A stretch of DNA of 64,000 nt. Origin: Candidozyma auris (lineage: Eukaryota > Ascomycota > Pichiomycetes > Serinales > Metschnikowiaceae). Below, piece after piece: positions 38,073-47,700 of this stretch. The DNA is taken from positions 1,612,001 to 1,676,000 of the forward strand of contig NC_072813.1 of the NCBI RefSeq assembly GCF_003013715.1. The letters are read 5' to 3'. Position numbers and translations under genes: made by a program. The notes under the pieces are model-generated. The model made no database searches. It worked only from the letters and a program-made list of their open reading frames with translations, and was not told the DNA's origin. The first letter of the stretch is position 1, and each line of letters opens with the position of its first letter.

Positions 38073-39308
38073 TTATTCACTGAATAAATCACTGTCATTT
38101 TCGTAATCGCTAGGGTTGATTTCTGGCTCATTTTCGGAGGCACTTTCTTCACCTTCGTCACTGGCTTCACCACCGTCAGTTTCTCCATTCTTCCTTGCCA
38201 ACTTCCTTGCCTTCTTAGCTTCCTTTTTAGCCTTTTTGGCTTCGACATTGGCCATTTGCTCTTTCCTGCGCTCTGCTTTCTCCTGTTTCCTCTTCTGATG
38301 TCTCTTCTCCATCTCTGCGATTTCACTCTTACTCTTGGTGATTCTTGAGTGATATATTGTCTTGCCGCCGATCATGGCATCTTCGATCTTTACAAGATTC
38401 ATGCTGAGTCTTGGTCCCAATTCTGTGAGTTTTATGGCCCTCTTTCTGGTGACACCCTCCGAAGGGTCTGCATTAGCTGAAATTCCAGCCTTTTTGCGGA
38501 TTATGTTACTCTGTTCGTTCTTTACTTCCACCACAGCGTCGTCCTCGATCTCACTGTCAGACGTTTGACCGCCAACAGAGTAAGGGTCCAACACTAAGTC
38601 AGAAATGTCTTGTGCTTTTGTCATGATCGGAAGTTTCTTATGTGTCTGATGCGAATCGATAAGCTTCTTGATATTCCTGCTCTCTTCTACTAGCTTTGTG
38701 TCGATGGCATAGTGTCTCAATTCGATCTCGCCATCCTCTTTTTTACTGATGAGAAGCACTCTCTTGATGGTGTTGACCTTTGTGGTCTGTGGTTGAATTG
38801 GTGGAAAGAGGTTCTGAAAGATCGTGATCATCAACTTCTCGTGGTTCTCTGCATCGGCGACCTTCTTGAATCCATTCATAACAAGCAATGGAGGTTCACG
38901 GAAAGCAGCAGAGTCTCTTCCCACAGATTTCGGGCGCTTCAATATTCTCTTTACATCTTTCATTAATGCATACGAGTTCACTTTGAACTGAAGACAAGGG
39001 CCCTTGGGCATCTTCCCAAGCCTCAAGGAAACATTTCCCGAGGACTCAGACTGCTTGAAAACAAAAAGATCAGATACACCCAAAGGCCCAGAAATTACCA
39101 TGAAATCCTTGAGTTTGTTGGCCTTTCTTTCTCGTAAGCTGATGGCTGTGTGTGGTTGCATGACAAATCTGAAGTCCTTTACAAGCTGTGTGAGAGCATG
39201 ATTTTTTAGGGATGTGCCGAGAGAAAGCACCATTGATTTGGGGATCTTGGCCAACTCCTCCGGAGAAGGCGGCTGGTGAGTTCTTCTCTTTGATCTTCTT
39301 TTGGCCAT
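38073..39308 (-). CDS. SSF1: Brix-domain ribosome biogenesis factor Ssf1
   Basis: A 411-residue nucleolar protein required for 27S pre-rRNA processing and 60S assembly (Ssf1/Ssf2, human PPAN). The basic start MAKRRSKRRTHQPPSPEE is followed by a Brix domain at about residues 25-290 with MVLSLGTSLKNHALTQLVKDF, FMVISGPLGVSDLFVF and the RRxxL-type end. A Lys/Glu coiled region and acidic tail (SENEPEINPSDYEND) follow. It is divergent from RRP3 with 163 bp between starts and a palindrome containing a PAC-like core between them. Confidence 0.94.
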   Translation of the reverse strand: MAKRRSKRRTHQPPSPEELAKIPKSMVLSLGTSLKNHALTQLVKDFRFVMQPHTAISLRERKANKLKDFMVISGPLGVSDLFVFKQSESSGNVSLRLGKMPKGPCLQFKVNSYALMKDVKRILKRPKSVGRDSAAFREPPLLVMNGFKKVADAENHEKLMITIFQNLFPPIQPQTTKVNTIKRVLLISKKEDGEIELRHYAIDTKLVEESRNIKKLIDSHQTHKKLPIMTKAQDISDLVLDPYSVGGQTSDSEIEDDAVVEVKNEQSNIIRKKAGISANADPSEGVTRKRAIKLTELGPRLSMNLVKIEDAMIGGKTIYHSRITKSKSEIAEMEKRHQKRKQEKAERRKEQMANVEAKKAKKEAKKARKLARKNGETDGGEASDEGEESASENEPEINPSDYENDSDLFSE

Positions 39309-39354
39309 GATAAATTAATGTCTGTCGATGGCAGTAGTGGTGAAAATCACTTTA

Positions 39355-39368
39355 CCCATCGCGATGGG
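39355..39368. promoter_or_regulatory. 14-bp palindrome with PAC-like core between SSF1 and RRP3
   Basis: CCCATCGCGATGGG is a perfect palindrome made of two overlapping GCGATGG units, one per strand. It sits 47 bp from the SSF1 start and 104 bp from the RRP3 start. PAC is GCGATGAG; here one base of the core differs on each strand. Confidence 0.55.
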
Positions 39369-39471
39369 GTCCTAACTTTGTATGTATGGGGTGCTGGGTG
39401 CAGTCCACTCATGGGAAAAGTAGCGATGCTCTTCTTCTAAAAAAGGTGCAACAACGACTACAGACACACAA

Positions 39472-40914
39472 ATGGCGATTAAGGCAAACCCCAACAGAAA
39501 GAAGGAAAAGTTTCCTTCGAGAACAAAGGATGCGTTGGCTTTGGCAGAGAAAATCAAAGAAAACGCTTTGAAGCAGAAACTACTACAAAAGAAACAAGCC
39601 AGTGCCGACACAGATTCTTCCATCAAGCCCGAGGCAACAGAGGTGTCTGTATCCGATGGCAGCAAGAAGTTCGAGACATTTAGCGAGCTCAAGCTTATTC
39701 CAGAGCTTCTTGAGTCTATTCAGAATATGAAATTTACCAAACCGACGCCAATTCAAGCCGAAGCCATTCCTCACGCTTTAGAAGGAAAGGATATCATTGG
39801 TCTCGCAGTGACTGGTTCAGGAAAAACGGCTGCTTTTGCTATCCCCATTTTGCAGGCGCTTTGGCACGATCAAATGCCTTATTATGGTCTTGTATTGGCT
39901 CCTACAAGAGAGTTGGCATACCAGATCAAAGATACATTTGATCAGCTTGGAGCCGCCATGGGTGTTCGAACATGCTGTGTTGTCGGAGGCATGGATATGA
40001 TGGATCAGGCTCGTGATTTGATGAGAAAGCCTCATATCATTGTTGCAACGCCTGGTAGAATTGTTGATCATTTGGAGAATACTAAGGGCTTCTCGTTGAG
40101 AAAACTCCGATACTTGGTCATGGATGAGGCCGATAGATTATTGGACCTTGATTTTGGGCCTGAACTCGACAAGATATTAAGAGTGATACCCAGAGAAAGG
40201 AACACCTACTTGTTTTCGGCCACCATGACGGGGAAGATTGAAAAGTTGCAAAGAGCTTCCCTCAGAAATCCAGTAAGAATTGCTGTTTCATCCAAATACC
40301 AAACCGCAGACAACTTGGTTCAGCTGATGATGCTTGTAAGTGATGGCTACAAGAACACCTATCTAATCCATTTGCTCAATGAGTTCATGGGAAAGCTGAT
40401 AATCATCTTTACAAGGACGTGTGCTCACTCTCAGAGAACTGCTCTACTAGCACGTATCTTGGGCTTCTCTGCCGTTCCCTTACATGGTCAACTCACACAA
40501 GCTCAAAGATTGGGTGCTTTGAATAAGTTCAAGGGTAAGAAGGCAAATATTTTGGTCGCTACTGATGTTGCTGCTAGAGGGTTGGATATACCGGCTGTTG
40601 ACGTTGTGATCAATTACGACATTCCTACAGACTCCAAAGCCTATATTCACAGAGTGGGAAGAACTGCTCGTGCTGGATGTTCAGGTAAATCGATCTCCTT
40701 AGTCACTCAGTACGACTTGGAAATGTACCTAAGAATTGAAGCTGTGTTAGAGAAGAAGCTTCCAAAAGACCCAGCTCCTCCCAGAGATGTGTTAGACGCT
40801 TTGCATGTGCATGTTGACAGAGCTACAGCCGAAGCAATCAGACAAACCAAGGATTTCCACGATAAGAAGGGAAGAAAGAAGTCTAGAGACGATGCTGATA
40901 GAGAGGAGAGATGA
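39472..40914 (+). CDS. RRP3: DEAD-box rRNA-processing helicase Rrp3
   Basis: A 480-residue RNA helicase (human DDX47) for early 18S rRNA processing. The Q motif ([13 protein letters not shown]), [18 protein letters not shown] in [29 protein letters not shown] and [10 protein letters not shown] are all intact. Two CTG codons, in VQ-x-MMLV and GK-x-IIIFTRT, fall where I recall Thr in S. cerevisiae Rrp3; Ser fits better than Leu at both. A basic C-terminal tail ([16 protein letters not shown]) ends the protein. RRP3 shares its upstream region with SSF1. Confidence 0.94.
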   Translation: MAIKANPNRKKEKFPSRTKDALALAEKIKENALKQKLLQKKQASADTDSSIKPEATEVSVSDGSKKFETFSELKLIPELLESIQNMKFTKPTPIQAEAIPHALEGKDIIGLAVTGSGKTAAFAIPILQALWHDQMPYYGLVLAPTRELAYQIKDTFDQLGAAMGVRTCCVVGGMDMMDQARDLMRKPHIIVATPGRIVDHLENTKGFSLRKLRYLVMDEADRLLDLDFGPELDKILRVIPRERNTYLFSATMTGKIEKLQRASLRNPVRIAVSSKYQTADNLVQLMMLVSDGYKNTYLIHLLNEFMGKLIIIFTRTCAHSQRTALLARILGFSAVPLHGQLTQAQRLGALNKFKGKKANILVATDVAARGLDIPAVDVVINYDIPTDSKAYIHRVGRTARAGCSGKSISLVTQYDLEMYLRIEAVLEKKLPKDPAPPRDVLDALHVHVDRATAEAIRQTKDFHDKKGRKKSRDDADREER

Positions 40915-41088
40915 TCTGTGATCCTTTAAATTGATAGTATATATCCGAGAAATGAAGTCATGATAGAAAGCTACCCAATAAACCGTCGTGGCCATGTAGC
41001 GCCAAAAGAAGTGAAGTTAAAGTGTCGCCATATTAAATTATCCGTCGTGTGCCATTATTATCATCGTCATGCCATGAAGCATAATCAG

Positions 41089-42011
41089 TCAGTGATGCAG
41101 AAAATGAACAGGGCACTCGCCATAGCCTTTCTTGTTAAACCAGTCTTTGATACATTTGTAATGAAACACGCAAAGACACTCGAGGCGGCCAACCTTGTCG
41201 CCCGACCGGAGTTCCTCGAGGCAGATCACACACTCGGGATCTCCCTCGTCCTTTTCTGTTAGCTCTGTCCCTGACGTGACCGAGCCTACAGGGGCTTCAC
41301 TTGTACTCTTGCCTGTGTCTTCATCTCTGCTGCTACTGTTGTCGTTGATGATCTCATATGCTGGCTGGGGAAGAGGGGGATGTGGTACACTAGCATTCTG
41401 TTTCTAGCCAACGACAGCAGAACGTTAGGGGGCGACAGAAGCCGCTGGTGGTCTCCGCTGAAGTCAAAGCGCACTAGGCAGTCGCTAATGTGAAATTCCT
41501 TATACTGTTCGTACTCCGCATGAGACGTCTCCTTATGCTCATGGCGAGTCTTCTTCACATATGCCCTTAAAAGGTTGGTGCCGCAAACTGGACACAAGTT
41601 CTCATCGTTATTCTCAGACCCCACAAGGTCCCCTAACAGTGTATGTTCTTGGCGGGAGCTTGCCACCGAAACGTTTTGAGTGGCACCTGATTCCACCGGC
41701 TGCACCTCATCGTTAGCCTGAGGAGCCGTCTCTGGAGGTGACTCAAAAAGCGCTCTTCGAATCATCTGGATTTCCTCAACGCACTCATCGCACGTTCTAT
41801 ACGTCTCTCCCTCCTCTGCTCGCCGCAGACGGCCATTGGGCGAGAGAACTCTAGAGCCTTGGAACCACTTGACTGACTGGCTCGAGCACGAGCCACACAC
41901 CACCCTTCCACACTTTCTGCAGTGGTGACGCCTGTTGAAAAGAGTGAAACTCGTGTCGCAGAGCACGCACGAGGTGACGTCGCCGTCAGGCTGCCATGTG
42001 TTTACAGACAT
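41089..42011 (-). CDS. PIB1: FYVE-RING E3 ubiquitin ligase Pib1, frame broken
   Basis: The first frame encodes a FYVE zinc finger near the N-terminus with the phosphoinositide-binding [14 protein letters not shown] motif. It runs on to NRMLVYHIP and then hits TAG at 41286. In the -1 frame the same strand continues with PLPQPAYEI and a C-terminal RING ([27 protein letters not shown]) to TGA at 41089-41091. FYVE plus C-terminal RING is the Pib1 architecture: an endosomal/vacuolar ligase. The frames meet in a run of five C (minus strand; 41375-41379); six would restore one frame of 307 codons. It may be a sequencing indel, a real lesion or frameshifting. Confidence 0.85.
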
Positions 42012-42089
42012 GGCTGGAAAAAGTCGTTGTTGGAGGGTCTAGGGATTTCCCGGGGTGTTGTAGACGGCAAGTGATCAGATGACCTGTAT

Positions 42090-42095
42090 CACGTG
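42090..42095. promoter_or_regulatory. CACGTG E-box, PIB1 promoter
   Basis: ATCACGTGCG, 79 bp upstream of the PIB1 start. Confidence 0.4.
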
Positions 42096-42389
42096 CGGCG
42101 CACTGTGGTGGATTGGGAAAGTGAAAGTGCGACGTTTCGAGGGTCTAGCGACCTGGAGTAAATGTGTGCCTGTGTGTAAGGCAAAAGGGAGCAGGGCGGA
42201 ATCCTGTCATCGATAACAAATTGAAAGCGGTAAGGACAGCGGAATGTGTATTTGCGAGTGGCTCCAATTGCTTGCTTTTTTAAAACTGTTTATGTGGTTT
42301 GTAAGAATTTACCACTTTTTTGTTTCGTCGTGAAATCGTGTATATCTGACGGAGACATTTAATGAAAATCAATGACAGTTATCACTATC

Positions 42390-42400
42390 TTTCGCAGCCA
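42390..42400 (-). promoter_or_regulatory. TGGCTGCGAAA element between PIB1 and permease
   Basis: TTTCGCAGCCA on the plus strand, 379 bp upstream of PIB1 and 467 bp upstream of the permease. Confidence 0.45.
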
Positions 42401-42767
42401 CTTTGACAGGAAGCATGAGAAATGCAAATGGTTATTGCACTGTAAAGAACACATTTCAGCTGAGGTTGAGAGGAAGACTTACTCACTTCGAATTAATCTA
42501 GCAAAACAATATTAAGGTAAAAAAAAAGAAGGAATTTGATCAGAACGGTGCTACCTCGTGTATTCCTTGTCTACCGCTCGTGTTTTATAGCGGACAATAG
42601 CAGGCGATAACAGCTCTAGATAAGCAGGCTAACTATGTGATCGCACTAAACATGAATACATTGACCCGAGTTCCGAACTGATTCCGTGGCCAAGCCAGGT
42701 AATTTTGATTCCTCGCTTTTTTCCTCGTCCTTACCCTCTTTGCCTGAACAATCTCGTCCCGTACCAG

Positions 42768-42776
42768 TATATAAAG
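42768..42776 (+). promoter_or_regulatory. TATA box of the permease gene
   Basis: TATATAAAG, 91 bp upstream of the start codon. Confidence 0.6.
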
Positions 42777-42866
42777 CACAGGGTATCTCGATTATCAAAG
42801 CACAGCGGTAACACAGTCATAAATTAATAGATAAAGCCCATCGTTCTTTTACCGTCACTCTTCCAC

Positions 42867-44582
42867 ATGATTTTCACCGAGAAAAAAAGCCTGATGAAGC
42901 TGTCAGTCTCTGTGGAAGCTGGTCTGGTTTCCTCAGATCGTCACTACCTAGTGCTGGATGCAAAAGATTTCGGTGCTCACTTGGACGTGGAAAAATTTGG
43001 TCTGACCAAAAGAAAACTCACAAACCGCCATGTCCTGTTGATGATTATCGGCCAGTCTATCGGCACTGGTCTTTTTGTCGGGATAAAAACACCGCTTATG
43101 AACTCAGGCTCGCTTTCCCTATTTCTAGGCTTCTTCTTGTGGGCTGCCTCAATGATATGGCCCTTGATGCTTGCAACAGGAGAAATGTGCTCATACCTAC
43201 CTGTTCGTGGGACATTTTTGCACTTTGCTGCTAGGTGGCTAGATCCAGCCTTGGGTTTTGCCGTCACCATGATGTATTTATACACAACACTCATGTTCAT
43301 CTGTGTTGAGGCAGTTGCTTTTGCTTCGGTAGCAGGCTACTGGACAGACTTGTCACCTGCCGTATTTGTGACGATTTTTCTCGCTTCGGTTTTATTTTTC
43401 AATGTGTTCGGCGTGAACTGGTATGGAGAGATTGAGTTCTGTCTGTCTATATTAAAAGTGCTACTCATAGTTGGGTTGATGTTCTTTGGACTCATCACTA
43501 TGTGTGGAGGCAACCCAAAGGGCGACGCCTATGGGTTTCGCAATTGGAAGGAAGGCGGTTTGGTCAAGCCTTACCTTGTAGAGGGAAACACAGGAAAGTT
43601 CCTTGGGTTCTGGAATGTGTTGATCTTTGCTGCTTTCTCCTGTGGTGGCCCAGATATGTTGGGTATGGTTTCTGGGGAAATCTCCCAGCCACGCAAAAAC
43701 ATCGCCACTGCAGCCAAGAGAACATACATTCGAATCTTTTTATTTTACGTTGGCGGAATCTTTTTCGTCAACTCTCTTTGTGCATCGAATAACCCAGATC
43801 TTCTCGCTGCAAGTGCTTCGGGTAAAGGTGGAGCTGCTGCTTCTCCGTGGGTCATTGGAATTAAGTCAGTGGGAGTCAATGGCCTCGACTCCGTTGTCAA
43901 TGCTGTGGTATTGACATCAGCGTGGTCCTGTGGAAACGGGTTTACCTACGGCGCTGCAAGAAGCGCATACTCAGCAGCCTTGGCAGGTTATATTCCCAAG
44001 AGCTTCTCCTACTGCTTAAAAAGCGGCTGCCCAATTGTTGCTGTTGTGTTTGCCATGTCGATTGGATGCTTGTCATACATGACTACCTCTAAGGCTTCTG
44101 CTGTGGTCCTCAACTGGTTTATCAATTTGGCCACAACAGGTTTGCTATGCACGTACGCTGTGATGTGGATGTGCTACTTCAAGTTCAAGAAAGCGACGCG
44201 GGCTCAACCTTGTGATCATGAGGACCCCAAATTCTATAAGCTCAGTGGGTTTTTATACCCCTGGGTGACGTACTGGGCAGCGTTTCTCAACGCACTTGTT
44301 CTTTTCTTCAATGGGTTTTGGATCTTCTTTCCTGGTCAATTTTCTGTTGCAAACTTGTTCACATCATACTTTGCTCCTGTATTCTTCATGTGCTTGTTTG
44401 GATTCTGGAAAATATGGAAGAAGACCCATTGGCGCTCTGCAGAAGAGGCTGACATCACCAGCGACAAAGCTGACATCGACGATGAAGAGGAAGCAGAAGC
44501 CTTGAGGTTGTCTCTCATACCCAAGAAGCAAGAATTCCTATGGAAAGTTTGGTATAAGGTTTCTGCTTTTTGTTTTAGCTAG
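42867..44582 (+). CDS. Amino-acid permease, YAT/AAT family
   Basis: A 571-residue plasma-membrane transporter with about twelve hydrophobic segments. The first span opens with the family substrate-binding motif IIGQSIGTGLFVG, preceded by a cytosolic N-terminus ending LTKRKLTNRHV. GGPDMLGMVSGEISQPRKNI corresponds to the conserved GxEExE-type region before span 7 of general amino-acid permeases, but here reads GPDMLGMVSGE, so substrate preference may be unusual. The C-terminal tail is acidic (DITSDKADIDDEEEAEA) followed by KPKKQEFLWKVW-like aromatic-basic sequence. I cannot name a specific S. cerevisiae orthologue; GAP1, AGP and DIP5 remain possible relatives. Confidence 0.85.
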   Translation: MIFTEKKSLMKLSVSVEAGLVSSDRHYLVLDAKDFGAHLDVEKFGLTKRKLTNRHVLLMIIGQSIGTGLFVGIKTPLMNSGSLSLFLGFFLWAASMIWPLMLATGEMCSYLPVRGTFLHFAARWLDPALGFAVTMMYLYTTLMFICVEAVAFASVAGYWTDLSPAVFVTIFLASVLFFNVFGVNWYGEIEFCLSILKVLLIVGLMFFGLITMCGGNPKGDAYGFRNWKEGGLVKPYLVEGNTGKFLGFWNVLIFAAFSCGGPDMLGMVSGEISQPRKNIATAAKRTYIRIFLFYVGGIFFVNSLCASNNPDLLAASASGKGGAAASPWVIGIKSVGVNGLDSVVNAVVLTSAWSCGNGFTYGAARSAYSAALAGYIPKSFSYCLKSGCPIVAVVFAMSIGCLSYMTTSKASAVVLNWFINLATTGLLCTYAVMWMCYFKFKKATRAQPCDHEDPKFYKLSGFLYPWVTYWAAFLNALVLFFNGFWIFFPGQFSVANLFTSYFAPVFFMCLFGFWKIWKKTHWRSAEEADITSDKADIDDEEEAEALRLSLIPKKQEFLWKVWYKVSAFCFS

Positions 44583-44710
44583 TGCGTGATTGAACTGAGA
44601 GCTCACTAACTAACGAAGAATTGGATGATAGGCAGATAGACAGTTTGACAAAGAAGCTCAATTTAGATTTTAGAAAACAACATTCGACTTTTTTATGTCT
44701 ATGAAATGAA

Positions 44711-44720
44711 TTTGCAACCA
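44711..44720 (-). promoter_or_regulatory. TGGTTGCAAA element, MED21 promoter
   Basis: TTTGCAACCA, followed on the plus strand by ATTGGTTGG; 73 bp upstream of the MED21 start. Confidence 0.4.
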
Positions 44721-44741
44721 ATTGGTTGGATCCTGCAGGCG

Positions 44742-44748
44742 TATATAA
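44742..44748 (+). promoter_or_regulatory. TATA box of MED21
   Basis: TATATAA, 45 bp upstream of the MED21 ATG. It lies inside the frame that runs up to an ATG at 44706, which argues against that earlier start. Confidence 0.55.
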
Positions 44749-44792
44749 CACCCACATCGAGAAAACGTAAAGCCAGTTCAACTTACCTAGCA

Positions 44793-45287
44793 ATGTCTGA
44801 TCGATTGACGCAGTTGCAGATCTGCCTAGATCAACTTGTTGCTCAATTCAATGCTACCATCAATTATGTCAATACACAGGGTGAACTAGCGCCTCTAGAT
44901 GAGGACAAGACCTCGGTAATCAACATGGCAGCAAACGCTCCTCTACCGGGAACAAAAAAAGAAAACGCTGAGCAACAGAGTCAAGGGGGAAACTCAGAGG
45001 CCAGTGGCGCATCTTCCAGACCAAAGCCTTCTTTTGATAGTGTAATCAACGAGTTGTCTACTGACATCATCCTCAAGTCACGTCAAATAAGTATGATCAT
45101 CGACTCTCTACCGGGTATTGGTACACTTCCAGAGACTCAACTCAAGATGATTGGAGATCTCATTGAGGAGTTAGATGAAGTGGAGAAACAGCGTGAAGCC
45201 AAAATTAAAGAAAAGGACGAATTACTCAAGTGGTGTGAAGACCTCATAGTCGACGTCTCGCACGGTATATTTAAGACCCGAACCTAA
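44793..45287 (+). CDS. MED21: Mediator middle subunit Med21 (Srb7)
   Basis: A 164-residue protein starting [19 protein letters not shown], the hallmark of Srb7/Med21, which forms a long coiled coil with Med7 in the Mediator middle module. The C-terminal half ([42 protein letters not shown]) is the coiled-coil hinge region. A Gln/Ser/Gly-rich linker separates the two. An in-frame ATG at 44706 would add 29 residues but lies upstream of the TATA box. The stop is 10 bp from the stop of the convergent mannosyltransferase gene. Confidence 0.94.
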   Translation: MSDRLTQLQICLDQLVAQFNATINYVNTQGELAPLDEDKTSVINMAANAPLPGTKKENAEQQSQGGNSEASGASSRPKPSFDSVINELSTDIILKSRQISMIIDSLPGIGTLPETQLKMIGDLIEELDEVEKQREAKIKEKDELLKWCEDLIVDVSHGIFKTRT

Positions 45288-45297
45288 GCAAGACACT

Positions 45298-47508
45298 CTA
45301 GTCGGTATAAATTGAACAGTCAAAGTCCCAGCTTGAGAACCACCTGGCATTCTGGCACTTTGATTTCGTCCAGTCTGTGCTATATATCAAGGGCAAAAAC
45401 GTGACAAAACAATAGGTGGCCGCCAATAATACAACTGTCATGGCTGCGATTCCCACTAAGCGGTTCTTCACCATTTGATACTCCATGTATTGACTGATGG
45501 CCATAATCATGAAGAGTACACTCGTGAGGTAGTGGTGACTGAACAACTGCCGCGTCATATGTAAGTATGGGAAATAATTCAAGATCCACCCCATAAGGAA
45601 ACTTGCATTCGCGTGGTAATAAACTGTCTGTAATAGTGGCTCTTGCGGTAAGTTGAAGGGATTCAAGTGCTTTAAGATATAGAGACTAAGTTTGAAGGAG
45701 AACGATGCGATCAAAAATATGCCCACGTAGTAGATGGCAACATTGCCCAAAAGATAGACTTGACCCGGATTTTCATCTGTCAAGATGCCGTCTGTGTTGC
45801 CTGTGGTGAAGTAAGCAATTCCTCTCGTGACAAATGGCCACTCAAATGGAAGGCTTGCGTACTTGTGTGGCTTCACAAATCCCTTGTTTGCTCTCCACAT
45901 AGCCTGATGGTACTCAACGAGCTTATCGTAAAGCAGCATTCTGGGGAGCTTTACACGGGGATACTTATCCACATCCTTGTCAATGACAGGATGGTTGTTA
46001 CTCTCGACATACCAAAGAGTGTTTGGCATGGTGGGTTCGTTCACACAGAGCACTTGGTATTGATGGAACGCCCAGTCGGGAAGTCTGGTATCGTGACCCA
46101 TAAGGACGCAGTTTGTTCCTCTGTGGACAAGTTGGAATACTGATTCGGTGGCCCTCACCTTTATGTTGGGCAACTGATTTTCAGCATGGGGTTTGCGGCC
46201 AACAATCTTGACCTTCCATTCGTAGTTACTGTCCTGAGTGTCTGTTCTATTCCCGTTACATGAAACTTCGTTGGAGTAGTCATGCTCGGAATTGGGAGGT
46301 CTCATATCATTTGCACGCAAGTATTTCTGGGTGAATTTATGGTAGAGCTTCACATAGTCTCCATCCTTGATCGCTCTGAACCTTCCGTCAAACTTACCGT
46401 CATAATTTGTTCCTGTAGTCTCGATGACCCATTCGTTGTTTCCATCGCCCTCATGCTCATACATCGTAACTTGTTGTTCATGGGTGCCAGTTTTATAAGG
46501 AAACTTATGAGAGTGTAAGTAAGAATTTAGACGGTGATGCCTCAATGTGATGGTGCTACCATAGGATACATCCACAGCGGTTTCCTTGAGATCGCTAGAA
46601 TCAATGAATTGTGACTTAAAAGTAGGAGAAACGAAGCCGGAGCCAGGGCCATTTTTTGGCAACAAGATGAAATGCACAGCAAAAATACCGCAGTATACTG
46701 TCAAAGGAATGAGCAAGAAAGCAATGAACCTGCTCACAACGTGCTTTACACATTGCTTGATCAGCACATCCAAATCACCAGCGATGAGGTATATTTGGTA
46801 AACAGATAAAGCTAAAACCCACACAACAGTGAAAAGTCCAGTGAGCTTGACGGATGTAGCAAGACCAAGACTTATACCTGTCAAGAATAGGTACCTGTAC
46901 CATTGTTTAGTGAAAGCGACAGACGTCTCAAACAGTTTGTAGCAGTATACTGTAGCAGCAACATACGCAATGAGCTGGCTATCGAGCATAATAAAACGAG
47001 ACTGCGTGGCTAGAGAGTTTTCCACAAGTACCAAGAAGGCGCCAAAGAGAGACACTAGCGGGCGACAGCATGTGGATCGAAGAGTGCAGTATGTCAAAAC
47101 CACTGTCAACATCCCACAAGCAGCAGAAACAGCTCTCATGGCGACAAAAGGCACATTTTTGTCGTAAGGATCACCAATATGCTCAAAGTCAAAGTCTCCA
47201 TCCCAATTGAAGAGTAATGCTATTAAATAGAACGTGAGCTTTCCGAGTGGAGGATGCACGTCCACAAAGAATTCTCCATTGAAGTAATTCCTGGCGAACC
47301 CTCCAAAATGAACCTCATCGAACACGACTTTTGAAGGGCTCGGAAGTTTGAAGAAGCGCACGGAAAATGCTATAGCAGCAACGAGAAATAGGTATAGGTG
47401 GTCAATTTTGGTGAACTTGACGAGGGCAAGCACAGGCTGCGGAACTGCTGAGGAATAGAATGCCCTAAGCTTTCCTCGCTTGTAGCCTGGTGGAAGCTTC
47501 TCCTGCAT
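45298..47508 (-). CDS. PMT5: Protein O-mannosyltransferase, PMT1 subfamily (PMT5-like)
   Basis: A 736-residue ER membrane enzyme adding the first mannose to Ser/Thr. The catalytic first lumenal loop reads VVFDEVHFGGFARNYF with DVHPPLGKL; FDEVHFGGF is PMT1-subfamily type (PMT2 has WDEAHFGKF). A central MIR domain block with YLHSH, LYHKFTQKYLRAND and LPDWAFHQYQV follows, then four C-terminal spans and the end WFSSWDFDCSIYTD. It stops right there, lacking the long cytosolic tail of Pmt1, and its length fits C. albicans Pmt5 (about 745) better than Pmt1 (about 877). The symbol is therefore likely but not certain. Confidence 0.85.
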   Translation of the reverse strand: MQEKLPPGYKRGKLRAFYSSAVPQPVLALVKFTKIDHLYLFLVAAIAFSVRFFKLPSPSKVVFDEVHFGGFARNYFNGEFFVDVHPPLGKLTFYLIALLFNWDGDFDFEHIGDPYDKNVPFVAMRAVSAACGMLTVVLTYCTLRSTCCRPLVSLFGAFLVLVENSLATQSRFIMLDSQLIAYVAATVYCYKLFETSVAFTKQWYRYLFLTGISLGLATSVKLTGLFTVVWVLALSVYQIYLIAGDLDVLIKQCVKHVVSRFIAFLLIPLTVYCGIFAVHFILLPKNGPGSGFVSPTFKSQFIDSSDLKETAVDVSYGSTITLRHHRLNSYLHSHKFPYKTGTHEQQVTMYEHEGDGNNEWVIETTGTNYDGKFDGRFRAIKDGDYVKLYHKFTQKYLRANDMRPPNSEHDYSNEVSCNGNRTDTQDSNYEWKVKIVGRKPHAENQLPNIKVRATESVFQLVHRGTNCVLMGHDTRLPDWAFHQYQVLCVNEPTMPNTLWYVESNNHPVIDKDVDKYPRVKLPRMLLYDKLVEYHQAMWRANKGFVKPHKYASLPFEWPFVTRGIAYFTTGNTDGILTDENPGQVYLLGNVAIYYVGIFLIASFSFKLSLYILKHLNPFNLPQEPLLQTVYYHANASFLMGWILNYFPYLHMTRQLFSHHYLTSVLFMIMAISQYMEYQMVKNRLVGIAAMTVVLLAATYCFVTFLPLIYSTDWTKSKCQNARWFSSWDFDCSIYTD

Positions 47509-47700
47509 CGTTAAAGATCAGAATACTGAGATAGTTGGGGGATCAGAAAGAAAGAGAGCGGTAGAAGGGTGCGTTAGTGAACTGGGGCAGTGCAGGAATA
47601 TCAACACACATAAGGAGGGAAGGAAGGTTGTGACAAATTTAGATTAACAGTGCACCGATTTTCTTCTTCTTTTCTTTTAATGCAGATTTTTTTTATTTGA

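Larger units (their letters stand above)
42012..42866. other. Divergent intergenic region PIB1 / permease
   Basis: About 855 bp, containing a CACGTG box, one recurrent element and the permease TATA box. No additional gene seen. Confidence 0.5.

Noticed and set aside
41286..41450. Intron joining the FYVE and RING parts of PIB1 (CTAAC and AACAG occur near 41400-41435)
   Set aside because: Splicing there would delete the conserved RMLVYHIP segment, and no good donor lies upstream; a one-base shift at the C run explains everything.
44706..44792. Upstream ATG adding 29 residues to MED21
   Set aside because: The TATA box at 44742 lies inside this segment, and Srb7 proteins start at [18 protein letters not shown].
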